NCBI GenBank assembly: GCA_907165135.1
Contig: OU015568.1
Coordinates: forward strand, 2,054,501 to 2,118,500
Origin: Oikopleura dioica
Lineage: Eukaryota > Chordata > Appendicularia > Copelata > Oikopleuridae
Direction: 5' to 3'
DNA length: 64,000 bases
The stretch's first letter is position 1. Each line of letters opens with the position of its first letter. Both the position numbers and the translations under genes were made by a program. The notes beneath the pieces are model-generated. The model ran no database searches, had not been told where the DNA came from, and saw nothing but the letters and a program-made list of their open reading frames with translations. This document shows, piece after piece, positions 37,106 through 47,687 of the stretch.

Positions 37106-38256
37106 ATGAGTTGGACAGGATATATCACCGGAGAAGGACAGGGTTTCCGAATTCTTTTCAATAAAGAATATTTTTTGTCGTTTTATTTACATAAAAATTG
37201 TCATCTTTAAGGAAAATTCGTCTTATTAAAACCTTAAAATAATGAAATTGAAGGCTTCTGATAAGCTAGAATTTTTCGGTCATTACTCTTTTTGAATTTT
37301 TATTTTTTAAATAGCCTTTATGATCGTTGAAATTTCTGAAAAGGTAAAAAATACTCATAATTTTTGAAAAAATAAGGGCACTTACGCCCATTTTTGTTTT
37401 GAGATTTTCGTGAACCCTATAAAAAGGAGGACTTTTGGCACAGTACAACCGAATCGCCTGTGCCGGTATTTTCGGCAAGAATGGATCAACCTATGCTCAG
37501 GCTGGCATGGACCATGTCCAGACAAATTACACCGAGATCCTTTCCCTTGCCGCTCTTTTCACTGATCCAGCTTCAGGGTAAGATTCATTGCTTTATGAAA
37601 TTCGGGATGGGTTGGGGCCCTCCTCAACACGTAGGGCAGTGTTTTGAGAAAAGCAGGGCCCGCCCGGTTGGTGGAGCACGTTTTGTTTGGCAGTACGTGA
37701 CCAGAAAGGGCGGAACATGGTAATCGGTGACGTCAATTCGACTCAAGAAGAGATTATCCGGAAGCCACGGCCCAAGGCCCGCGCTTGTCCAAACCCCCTT
37801 TCGGGGTCATTGTATAATGAAATCGAATACTGAATCCGATCCTGGGCGGGTCGCAGTGTACGCAAAATTCACGAGGGTCAGATTTTGACTCAAAAATACA
37901 TTGATGAGATCATTAATCTGATCTTTTATTTTCGAACTCTAACCCAAACCGAAATTTTTCTTAGCTATTTATGGTCTTAAAAATCGATGTCTGCTTTTGG
38001 TATTTTTTTTTTTAATTTTATTTTTTTTAGATTCTCGTCTGGAATTGAATTCAACGGCAAGTCATTCGCTCTCCTTCGAGTTGAAGACAAAATCCTGCAC
38101 GCGAAAGGAAAGGGAGAAGGAGCCATGTACCCAATGACCGTCCAAATGACGCAGCAGGCTATGGTCATCGCAATCGGACATCACGACGCCTTCGCTGGCT
38201 CCGTTTCCGCTGCTGTTGGTAAAATCGCCGACTATTTAGAAGATAACGGATTCTAA
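37106..38256 (+). CDS. Profilin
   Basis: A small actin-monomer and poly-proline binding protein of the cytoskeleton. Exon 1 is MSWTGYITGEGQ, the classical MSW start. A GT-AG intron from about 37143 to 37425 joins to GGLLAQYNRIACAGIFGKNG and HVQTNYTEILSLAALFTDP. A third exon from about 38030 gives SGIEFNGKSFALLRVEDKIL, HAKGKGEGAMYPMTVQMTQQ and VGKIADYLEDNGF, the typical profilin C-terminal helix. Total length about 140 residues, normal for animals. The second intron (about 37578-38029) is long for this window and contains GC-rich, repeat-like DNA. Confidence 0.9.
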
Positions 38257-38740
38257 GAAGTCATCAGGTTCATGATTCTTATTTTCTTGTTCTAGTTATA
38301 AATTATTCTAGTGCTTTGGCCAACATTTAAATTTTCACAATTTCGTCTTTCCAAATTTGAAATCAGCAATAGCATTTTTATGGTCAAAATAAATGTTTTT
38401 TTTTACCAGCGAAGTCTTTCTTTTGAACATTTGAACCATTTACCCAATTAGCTCTGCGAGCAAACGTAATAAGTCCCACCATTATTTTAAAAAACTTTCT
38501 CTCTGTTAATTTTATCCTCCTGTTTAAAGAGTTCCTCCTTATTAAAATTTTATTCCCGGACAATTATAAAGCTGTCCGATGTCCACTTAGTCAATCTTTA
38601 TCTGTCGATTGTGTTTATTTTTACAATTATACTCGTGCAAGTGTCTTTTAATCCTTCAAACTTGCTGCCCAACAAATGAAAAATCATAAAAAATTTGAAA
38701 TAAAAATTAAAAAATAAACCCTTTGGCCTTTTTTATTAAT

Positions 38741-40146
38741 TCAGATCATCCGACAAAACTCATCAGTTACTTCAAAAATAACAGGATTGTAAAAGTGCTC
38801 TCCGTGACTGCCGATTTCGGTAACATTTTCGATCTCTTCTTCTTTATCGAGATCGATTCTTTGAATTGGATACTGGTACTCCCATGCGATTTCTGTATCT
38901 CCTCGTCCGCCAAAAATGTAGACAGAGGAGTCGATTGATAAAACAGAACCATAGGCAACGCTCTAAATAGATTTTATTGACTTTCTCCATAAATTCATTG
39001 ATTAACTGACCTTTTGTAAATCTCCAACGAGACTCCACTCTTCTGAGTTTAGCAGCCAAATATCCGTAACATAATCATCTGTTTGTCTTTTGTACCCTCC
39101 GACCATCATCAATGCTCCACTCGGCAAGCCAATCAAGTTATGCGCATGGATATTGCTTAAATTAAAAACTAAGTAATATTTGGAAAACTTTTGGTGCCTT
39201 GGGTGATCAGATTGTCGAATCCAACTGCCGTCCTCTGCCAACGATTCAACCTTACTGTATCCATCAGTAGAAGAGCTGCTAACAGTCGTTGGTCTGCCAT
39301 GGTAATAACCAAGAGATCCGTGTCGATGACCAAATGTTGTAGAGGAAACGGAATTGACTGCAGAGCCTGTGAAAAGATTGCACTTGTTCTCAGAGTTTGT
39401 TCCAAAGCATATGAGTACTATAATCAAAATGAGTCACGGAAAACTGCAATGAATTAACCGTGGTCGTCGTTGATGGCTGTCAAAGCCGCAGTACCAACGT
39501 AGGCTTCTATACTCAGCCTCATATGAAGCTCTTTGAACTCACATCCATCCAATTGAGCAACCTTAAACGGTTTTGGACTTCAGAATTTTTGTAGCTTTAC
39601 CTTTTTTCTGTCAGAATCGCCGCCAAAAATGAATAATTGGTCACTAAAAATCGCATTTGCTGACCATTTTGCATAGTCATCAGAAGGAGCAGACAAGGAA
39701 TATCCTGGATTTATTAATTTGCCATCACCAGAAATACTGTACGCTTTGCTGAGATACTCTGGAATGACCATAATTTGATGATCAGCTGGAGATTTTTCGG
39801 TGCAAAGTGGATTGTCGCAGTTTTTGCAACCTTCTGGACAACCAACTTCACAGGGGCAAAAGTCATTGCAATCTTCAAATGGCCCATTTGAAATGGGAAA
39901 ATAAACAAACTTGTTCAAAATACCTTGGAAGTTCAAAAGACATAAATTCTGGCATGATGAAGATTCACATTCTTCAGTACAATCGATGTATGAAAGCCGA
40001 CATTGCGAGAGACAGAAATCATTCAATTCAAAATCACTAAAATAGAATAGAATTTAAAACTTAGAATCATCCTTACGGGCAAGTTTCCTCAGCTCGATCT
40101 GGAAAAACTGAAACAAAAAAGATATCAAAAATATTCGAAAGAGCAT
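38741..40146 (-). CDS. Secreted cysteine-rich / kelch-like protein, copy 3
   Basis: Cys-rich part FCLSQCRLSYIDCTEECESS and CPCEVGCPEGCKNCDNPLC, then kelch-like blades (QLFIFGGDSDRKKVKLQ, GSLGYYHGRPTTVSSSS, LIGLPSGALMMVGGYKRQ, SSVYIFGGRGDTEIAWE). The intron after DHP (39156-39197, 42 nt) needs a GC donor (CCA AG|GCACC), with AATTTAAG|C as acceptor. That choice gives exactly the same spacing as both paralogs. The first exon is odd: the ATG at 40146 opens a hydrophobic signal (MLFRIFLISFLFQ), but the frame that ends ..RAEETCP before the first donor is shifted by one base. A sequence error or frameshift in the T-rich signal region is likely. Confidence 0.7.
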
Positions 40147-40377
40147 TTTCTCTGAGGCGATTCTCCGGATGTCTTTATTAATTTGGCACTTGATCTCTTC
40201 TGCGCTTGATGATATTTGCGTTGATGTAAAAGGTACATAAATTATTATCGTTTTGGCGAAAAATCAAGACAAGGTAGAAAAATTTCATTTCAGGCATCAT
40301 TGTCCTTCGTTAAATGTTTTTGCGAAATTATGGATGACTCAATTAAATCATTCTAGGTGAATTTATTTAGGAAACGT

Positions 40378-40500
40378 TTACATGACAATTTTTTTATTGT
40401 AAAAGCTGGTGATCCCAGAATTGACAAAAAGTCGACGGAAAGCTGACATTTTCTCAACAGAATAGGCATCAGAATGTTTTGAAGCCTCATCAGGAAAGAG
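40378..40500 (-). pseudogene. Isolated last-exon remnant related to the 42055-43315 gene
   Basis: On the reverse strand a frame reads SAFRRLFVNSGITSFYNKKI and stops. It aligns with the last exon of the gene at 42055-43315 (SVDFFVTSGIIRFEKKNN). DNA similarity is also visible (GATCCCAGAA.TGAC.AAAAAGTCGAC in both). No upstream exons of that gene were found next to it. It may be a broken copy or the last exon of a short gene whose start I could not find. Confidence 0.4.
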
Positions 40501-40548
40501 GAGTTTTTAGGTGAACTTTCGCGCTCGCACTAAAAATATTAGCAAAAA

Positions 40549-40656
40549 TTATTTGTTATTCATTAACTGGATTTCATCCTTATTCACATTGCCGTCGCCG
40601 TTGATGATAACAATTTTGGCGCTCGAGTTTTCAGAGCTGCCCTGAGAGAATGGCAT
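40549..40656 (-). CDS. Short frame with an EF-hand-like loop
   Basis: A 35-codon frame starting MPFSQGSSENSSAKIVII and ending with NGDGNVNKDEIQLMNNK. NGDGNVNKDEI resembles an EF-hand calcium loop, but no flanking helices fit and no second hand was seen. It could be an exon of the remnant just downstream; low certainty. Confidence 0.25.
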   Translation of the reverse strand: MPFSQGSSENSSAKIVIINGDGNVNKDEIQLMNNK

Positions 40657-40739
40657 TCTTAATTATAGAAACGTTAATAAATAATCAATAACAATTAGTA
40701 ATAAAATCAATCAAGAGCAGAATGAACCGTAGTATGGAA

Positions 40740-40918
40740 AAATATTTCGGTAAGCTCAGTCCTAGCTAGTGTTAGGGGGGTTCCAAGGGGGCGAAGCCCC
40801 CTGGGTTAGGTGTTTGGGTTAGGAACTAAGTACTTATATTTAAGGGGGGTCCCGGTTAGGTTTTAGGGAAAAACTAAAAGTCTCTTTCAAAGAGGCCCCC
40901 TACTTTACCGAAATATTT
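40740..40918. repeat. Short element with 14-bp terminal inverted repeats and internal GC hairpin
   Basis: AAATATTTCGGTAA at 40740-40753 is exactly inverted at 40905-40918. Inside are the palindrome GGGGGCGAAGCCCCC and several G-runs (TTAGGGGGG, AAGGGGGGTCCCGG). No coding capacity and no clear target duplication were seen. A MITE-like or solo foldback element is the simplest reading. Confidence 0.55.
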
Positions 40919-40958
40919 ATCCCAACTACCGAATGAACTTGCTTCGTAAAAATCGAGC

Positions 40959-41658
40959 TCATTTTTTTGCGTGCTCGGCAAATTTGTAGTAATCATGATA
41001 GTAAACGAAATTCTGGATGTTTTTCGGGAGCTTCTTTTTGCAGCATTTTTCGAACAGAACCTTCATAAAATGTTGACAATTTCTGTTCGACCAGCTATAA
41101 AAGATCTAATACTGAAATCATAAATATTTATTACTCATAGTTTTCGTGTGTCCAAGTTTTTTGCATCTCGACGAACGTGTCATAAAAGAGTTCCTTCAAT
41201 TTCTTCCTTTCTTCTGGGTCGTCTGGCAATTTTGCAACTTTATGAAGAGCTAGAAATAAGATTGAGAAATAATATTTTCGTTTGATTTCTTACGGTATTC
41301 GTACCATTCCCTGAAATCCCGATTTTTTCGAACATCTTATGATCATTAATTTCAATTTAATTTCTTACTCATACCGATTTTCACCATTTCTGCACCATTA
41401 TCATTATAATAATATTTAATCGGATAAATGATCAGAGCAACGTGAGTATTCCAGTCACTGCGCGAGAAAAAGGCTCCGATATGAGCGAACCAATTGGTGA
41501 TCCACTCTTCAGTCATCTAAATATTTTTAAGTATCTGTCAAATGATAATATAAGTAAAATAAGATTACGAAAATATAGTCGTCAAGCTCATCGGCATATT
41601 TCTTGATATGATATTTTTTCTGTATTTCTCGTTTGCTTTCCCCGCTTGATGAAGACAT
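40959..41658 (-). CDS. Five-exon protein of unknown function
   Basis: About 165 residues from five exons with GT-AG introns of 40-52 nt. It begins MSSSSGESKREIQKKYHIKK without a signal peptide. Then come MTEEWITNWFAHIGAFFSRS, the strand VALIIYPIKYYYNDNGAEM, KNRDFREWYEYP and a long helical, basic C-terminal part (EERKKLKELFYDTFVEMQK, CQHFMKVLFEKCCKKK), ending YYKFAEHAKK. Splice phases were consistent at every junction, which supports a real gene. I recognise no domain. Probably cytosolic. Confidence 0.6.
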
Positions 41659-42054
41659 TTTAATGAATAATTTCCGCCTTCTAAGGAGATTATATAGGTA
41701 GGTCCCCATTATGATTTGCTTGCCGGACAAATAAAAGAGTTCATTAAAAGCAAAGGCACTTCCCCGGAAGAAATGATCGGTCGGAACAAAAACTGTTGAC
41801 CTGTCAAAAAACTTGACAGGTAAGATAAGAAAAAGGAAGTACTGTCAAATATTCCAAAAAGACCCTGTTGCTTTACTCAGTTTCGGCTCACTTCTTTGAT
41901 GATGCTTATGAGATGCTTATGACCCCAAAAGTCATGGTGCATAAGCATTCGGAAGGAGATTTTAAATCATTATCTTTCCAAATAGTCAGTTCTTGACTTG
42001 CTATAATTGACCTGTTTTGTTATCAAAGAAAACTACGCTATTTATCATACAAAT

Positions 42055-43315
42055 TTAATTGATTGGAGAGACGTTAACAGGACAATTATTTTTCTTCTCA
42101 AATCGGATGATCCCAGAAGTGACGAAAAAGTCGACAGAATCCGGCCATCTTGGTATTGACGCGCGGACCATATTTCTCTACCAAAAAAGTTGAACAAATA
42201 AGTATTATTTGACCTACAGTGACATCGCAAGAAAGAATATTCGGATGATAATGGCGATTGAGATGAAGATGATTTTTTAAGCTGCATTTGTTGTCGATCT
42301 CTCTCCAGAAAAACGCCTTGCATCTTCGATCTTCCATGCATTTGTCAAAGCATTGAAAGGGGTCTTCGGTCTTGAGTCTCTTAAAACTAAGAAGAACGAG
42401 ATCTTATTCTGAAATAATAACCGTTCCGAACCTCAATCCGGGGATAACGATGTTATGCTGAAAATGGTAGAGCTGAAGGCTCTCCCGTCGTAAATCGATG
42501 AATACTCCCATTTTGTTCGGAATCGTCTGTATTGCTTGATTCTCTGGAAAGTTGAAAAGATCACATCGCGCTTTTTCTGGTTCAAGAAATCACTTTTAAT
42601 AAGAAAAAATCCACTGAACCACTGAACCGTTTCCCGAGTAAAAGCCTCTCAGAACTGAAATCGCGTTGCATCCCTCCTTTCTCTCGCACAAAAGTTTACA
42701 TTCCTTCGGATCCAAGAATCGCTGATTCACGTGATTTTCAAAGGCAAGATCAATCGGAATGATAAAGGAAAAGTTCCAGAAAGCCGCTTGCATCAGCGAA
42801 TTTCGCACGCTTCGATCTGTGTAGTCGAATTGTAGGGCTTTGTCGTTTGTATGAATTGCTGGGTAAGTATCTTCAATAATCGTTGCCACTGGAACAGGAA
42901 CAAGATCCATTGAGGCTCTGAATTCTTCGTCGTGGTAGTCTGCTTCGTACTCTGACGAATAGCTCGATTGAAGTGAAGAATCTCCAGATGATTCATCGAT
43001 TTCTAGAGCTCCTTTTTCTTCAAGCTGCGACTCAATTGTGCCAAGGATTTCCATGATCCTACTGTCGATTTCTTCCATATTGAAAGGAGCTACCGTCAGA
43101 AGAAGAGTGTCGTCGTTAGGGACTTCGAATTCTTGCTCATATGATGGCTGAGTGTGAGCGCTTGCAGTAGGAAAATCTGTAGGTGAGCTTTTGACGTAAT
43201 AAACCAAAATATCTTATAATACTTTTCGTATTTGTTTATGATCATAAGACTTACAGACAGAAGCAAAGACAAGAACAAAGCCACATATCGACGCTGAAAC
43301 TAAAATGCTCTTCAT
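42055..43315 (-). CDS. Secreted or membrane protein with two PAN/apple-like cysteine motifs
   Basis: It starts MKSILVSASICGFVLVFASV (signal). An acidic Ser/Glu-rich linker (EIDESSGDSSLQSSYSSEYE) follows. Then a PAN/apple-like block with CKLLCERKEGCNAISVLRGF, a middle exon FIDLRRESLQLYHFQHNIV, and a second block CFDKCMEDRRCKAFFWREID then CSLKNH. C-x3-C-x5-C followed by an aromatic strand is typical of PAN modules in extracellular proteins. For the last exon I chose the splice ACT|GTAGGT..GGTAG|AGA because it matches a related remnant at 40378-40500. It ends VNVSPIN. Confidence 0.6.
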
Positions 43316-44177
43316 GGTGCTTTATTTCACGAGAAAACTCAGTAGGTTGAGCAATTCAGAAGGGTTCATTTTCTTCTCTGTGCAAAGCCCCTAGCTGTTG
43401 CCCACAGAAAATAGCAGAAGGGAACCGTTCTAATCTCATCTGTCAAATAAACTATCCAGTCCCGCAAATTTGCACCTTTTTCTTTCTTTGACCAAAGGTC
43501 GATCTTTGAAAATAGGCAAATATAACAACATTCAAAGAAACTATAATTTTATTAAAATGATAAGCTTTATATATTTATTCTAGATAACAGACATCGGAAG
43601 AAAAGCAAGACGCCCTATTTCTCGTAGACAGCTGTAGCAAATTGGCAAAACTTAAATATGAACTAATAATTCTATAGACTGAAGACCAAAGAAATACAGT
43701 TACTTGTAGATTCGTCCTTTCGCGAAGATAATTTTGACATTGACAGTAGTACACCTGACCTTTTCCCTCGCGCTAATCTGGCTAGTATCAAGTGTTAGAT
43801 TTTTTCATTCCTGGACCAAGCCCTTTTCTCATAGACAAAAGTCGAAAACCACAAAATTAAAATTTAAAGAGAGAAAAATTTCATTCTTTATAGCTGGAAG
43901 TTAGGGTCAGGCCTCGAGGTCAACTCAATTGTTTTATTCTTGAAGGTTGAATTGCACTCGTCCCGGCCCGAGCTTTCAGTTGTCCTCGACGTTCAAATAA
44001 ATGATGAGTTTTACAAAGCAAATGGGATAATTGCGGGTCTTTGTCATAAAAGAAAAGTCAATCTTTGAATACGAAAGTTATGCTCTCTTTGAATGACTTT
44101 CCGCCGGCGGCGCGGTCAAGGCCGAGATGAGCTACTTCCCTGAGCATTATTTTTACACAGAGCATTTGGGAGAATAA
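43316..44177. other. Divergent intergenic region, no gene seen
   Basis: Separates the PAN-like gene (-) from the MFSD5-like gene (+), so it should contain both promoters. A GC-rich block CCGCCGGCGGCGCGG lies near 44102. No supported exon was found. Confidence 0.35.
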
Positions 44178-46235
44178 ATGGCGATTCTTGATGCGTTGAC
44201 GCAAAGTTCAATCGCTATTCTTGTGCTTACTGCTATTGGCTTCAGGTAGAAACAGTAAAAAAGAATCGAAGAAATAAATGGATATTTAGCTATTTTTCTC
44301 CAAAAAAGAATTGTTTGAGTAAAGGATTTGGTTTGAATAAATAATTATTTTAACTGATAAGAGGCAAGGGTATATTTTTTGTTACGCCATTATTTTATCA
44401 ATAAGAATAATCAGAAGAAAAGGCCACGCACCTTAATTTCTCAAGCATTTATTGTCTTTACATTCAACCAATTTAAAGAAAAAGAAAAATCAAGGAGAGA
44501 TGCTGGAGAAAATCTTCAACGAAGCTATCTGATCTGCTATGGTTTGGCAGTGCTTGGGGATTGGCTTCAAGGACCATATGTTTATCGACTTTATATGGTC
44601 CATGGCTTAGGAAACGGTTTGTTTTTAGATGGAAATACAAGCATGTCTGACAGACATAAACAAATCGAAACCAGCTGAACACGAGATTCACAATCTCTTT
44701 GTCTGTGGCTTCTTTTCTGCCTGCGTTTTGGGTCCGTTCATGGGCGTGATTTGGGACAAATGCGGTCGCCTCTGTGGCATTCGCGTCTACGGACTCATGT
44801 ACGCTGCCTCGTGTTTTCTGACCGCGCACGGCAAGTCTTTTCCCGCCTTGATTCTAGGACGCATTCTCGGGGGAACTTCGACGGCAATTCTCTTCTCTGT
44901 CTTTGAGGCTTGGTTGGTTTCGCAGTCGGGCAAGATTGGATTGTCAGGAGATGCGCTTGGGAATATTTTTACGAAGCAGACGGTTGTTAACTCCCTCATT
45001 GCTGTTTCAAGGAAAGTTTTTTATAAGACCTAGAATCATTGATTTCAAAAATATTTTTGTTTTTTATAAACCATAAGCTCATAAAAATAATTTTCTTTTT
45101 ATAATTTAAACAGTTTATGACATCGGAATAATCGATTTATCCAGTACTTAAAGTAAGCAAAATGCTCTAGTTTGCTTGGAAGCACTCATAGTTGAATAAC
45201 ATTAACATTCGAAAAAAACTTTGAAAGTGGTCTTGTAGCCCAAAGTCTCGCAGACAGCATATCTGTCGAATCCGTTTTCGACCTTGCAGCTCTCGTCTGC
45301 CTCGCAGTGGCCATCTTTGCCGGAAACATTTTGAAAGAGGAGAATTTCGGGCAAAGTGAAAGTGTTCTGACAAGGTTTCCAAAGACATACTCATTTTTTT
45401 TCCTCGACAAAAATTTGAACCCTTGTCGACTTTTCTGACTTTTGGGAAACCTGAACAAAGAGCGGCTTCAGCAATGCGATGGGAACGATAATGAGCTCTT
45501 GGCCAATTTGCGCAGTTGGTCTCGTTCAATCACTTTTGAAGGAGCAATGTACGCTTTTGTTCTCATGTGGACTCCTGCTCTATCTATCGAAGGTGACGAT
45601 ATTCCCCACGGCCTGATCTTTTCTGCGCTCATGCTGGCAATGCTCAACGGGTCCTTGATGAAAGACAGATTCAACCCAAGACTCGAAGTTGTTCTTGGAT
45701 GCTCAGGAACAGGGATGAAAGATCGCAGCAGCTGATATTCGATGAAGATTTGAATATTTTCATCCCTCAATAAGCATTCGCATTGACGTCCGTTTCTGTT
45801 TTGAAAGTGATTTCTGTTCGCTTCGGTGCTTTTCTGACGTTTGAAAGCTGCGTCGGTGCGTTTTGGCCTCTCATGGCTGGATTGAGGTCCAAACTTGTGC
45901 CCGAGGATTCGAGATGTGCTGTTCTTTCACTTTTCAGGTTCAGTTTTGATACTTTATTCATTTTATGACATTTATTATTGGTATACAAAGGGAAGTCGCT
46001 GAGCTTATAATCGATGATCACTAAGAGTAGTCGACCGAACGATATATTTAAAATTCACGACTCAGAAATTTTAACAACTATTATGGTTTTCAATATTGTT
46101 TTCAGAGTACCGTTGAATCTTATCGTTATTTGGCTCCTGAGCTCGTCCCTAGAATTGGAAATGATCTTCGCTCTTTGCGGTGGCTTCCTTCTTATTACTG
46201 TACTTATTCTTGTAAGCATCCGCCCAAGACTTTGA
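44178..46235 (+). CDS. MFSD5-like major-facilitator transporter (molybdate-anion transporter family)
   Basis: Exon 1 is MAILDALTQSSIAILVLTAI. An intron of about 250 nt joins ..GF to RRDAGENLQRSYLICYGLAV. DWLQGPYVYRLY is the MFSD5 signature. Next come FVCGFFSACVLGPFMGVIWD, GRILGGTSTAILFSVFEAWL, SSGLVAQSLADSISVESVFD, FEGAMYAFVLMWTPALSIEG, GLIFSALMLAMLNGSLM, and SVRFGAFLTFESCVGAFWPL, LRSKLVPEDSR and FRVPLNLIVIWLLSSSL. The stop is at 46235. The intron at 45012-45227 needs a GA donor. A one-base frameshift sits in the T-run at 45534-45537 (VQSL / FEGAM). Some exon ends near 44600, 45350-45470 and 45690-45800 are not resolved. Multi-pass plasma-membrane protein. Confidence 0.75.
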
Positions 46236-46596
46236 ACAACTTTTTACACTGCCAGAATTATTGCCAAATAAATTATTTGGTTTATTTGATACAATAAATC
46301 AAGATATCCTCATTATTTTATCTGGTAAAGATTTTTGGCAAGAAGACGAGAATCAATGCAGGAACTCATTCAACCCAAAAATAAAAGAACAGAAATACGC
46401 GGCAGAATATGCGACAGAATACCGAATAAATGCATGTAAAATCAAATCACCGACATCGTAAGAAGGGATCACTGTCTTTTGTTCGCGAGGCCGCGTCATT
46501 GAAGATTCATTATCCAGGCGGTATAAAACGCGCTTATCTTCCCAAACAGTACACATTTTGTATCAAGAGATCAAAAACGAATAAAAAACTAAAAAA

Positions 46597-47051
46597 ATGA
46601 TGCTCTTTTTTATTTCAAGTTTTGTTGCTCTCGCTTCAGGAAAATGTTCAAAAAGATTCGTCTTTTTTAAAAATTTTACTCAGTTTTTGAACGAAAAATG
46701 AAGGTTATTCTGTCTTTGACAAAAGACAGGCGAGCAAATCTTGGGAAGTAGCACAGTGCAAACACGATATTTTCTTCTGCAAGACTGTAAGTTATCTTCC
46801 CTGAAGAATTATGGACGATTTTTGGTCTTCGAAAAAGCAGTTCGATTTTCATGAAAAAGTTTTTAGTGCAAAACGTTTGGAATCAACCCTTACTCGCCTG
46901 ATTTTGTGACTCGAAGCCCACCAAAAGGTCTTGATGGTTCTTCTATCTTCGCGGTAAACTCTTATTTATTTCTTCTCCCCTTCATTTTCTTCAGGAACTT
47001 TGCGAGAAAAAACGTCCATGCTGCCAACTTGACGATTCTTTCACATTCTAA
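46597..47051 (+). CDS. Small secreted cysteine-rich protein
   Basis: Signal MMLFFISSFVALASGKCSKR, joined (TTC|GTCTTT..AAAGACAG|GCG) to ASKSWEVAQCKHDIFFCKT. A second intron (ACT|GTAAGT..TTTTTAG|TGC) leads to CKTFGINPYSPDFVTRS and a third (GCG|GTAAAC..CTTCAG|GAA) to ELCEKKRPCCQLDDSFTF. All three joins are phase 0 and leave about 85 residues with eight cysteines spread along the chain, typical of a disulfide-rich secreted peptide. No family recognised. Confidence 0.55.
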
Positions 47052-47687
47052 GATATCAAAACTGTTACTTGTCCATGTCACCTTTATTTATTGAATGTCC
47101 CAAAGCTAGAATAAAGTACAAAATTTGACCGATTGGAAGTTCACAAGAAAAAAAACAGGCGTGAGAAAAGAATCGGTCCTGGCTAGGGCACTTTATCAAT
47201 CAATGGTTCGGGAAATAAGGGGCTCCGATTTCTTGCTTGGTGAAGAACAGGGGTGTTATAAAAGGGATGAGGGCAGAAAAATGTTTATTTTAGGCAGTGA
47301 ATATTTTTGAAGGTAAGATAGGAATTTTACCAGAGAATAATTTCGGTTTTTGCTTTCAAAAAAGAGCGATTTTCCTTTGTTTTCCAGACAGCAAATACCA
47401 ATAAACAGACCCCCTTATCTTTTCCGCATTCCATCTGATTAGCGTGGCTTCCTCTGATTACGACTTTCCACCCATAAATCCATCAAGCACCCACCGCGCC
47501 TTCCATCTCCCATAAACAAATGCAATCACGTGTGAAGAATCAAAGATTCCCTCATCCCTTCTAAATCATCGCACATAAATTCGCGATCAGAAGCTCAACG
47601 AGCCGTGAATTTATCCCCCTAAAAGCCGCCAACTTTTCCCTTTCGCTGTCAGAATAGCATTTTCTAGCGTCAAAAAAACAAAAAAGG
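47052..47687. other. Intergenic, no gene seen
   Basis: 3' end of the small Cys-rich gene and upstream region of the thyroglobulin-domain gene. TTTGATTTCTTGC-type low-complexity DNA and no supported exon. Confidence 0.35.

Noticed and set aside
37143-37450. GG-AG intron in profilin
   Set aside because: GT-AG (CAG G|GTTTCC..TAAAAAG|GA) adds a plausible GGLLAQ segment and fits profilin better.
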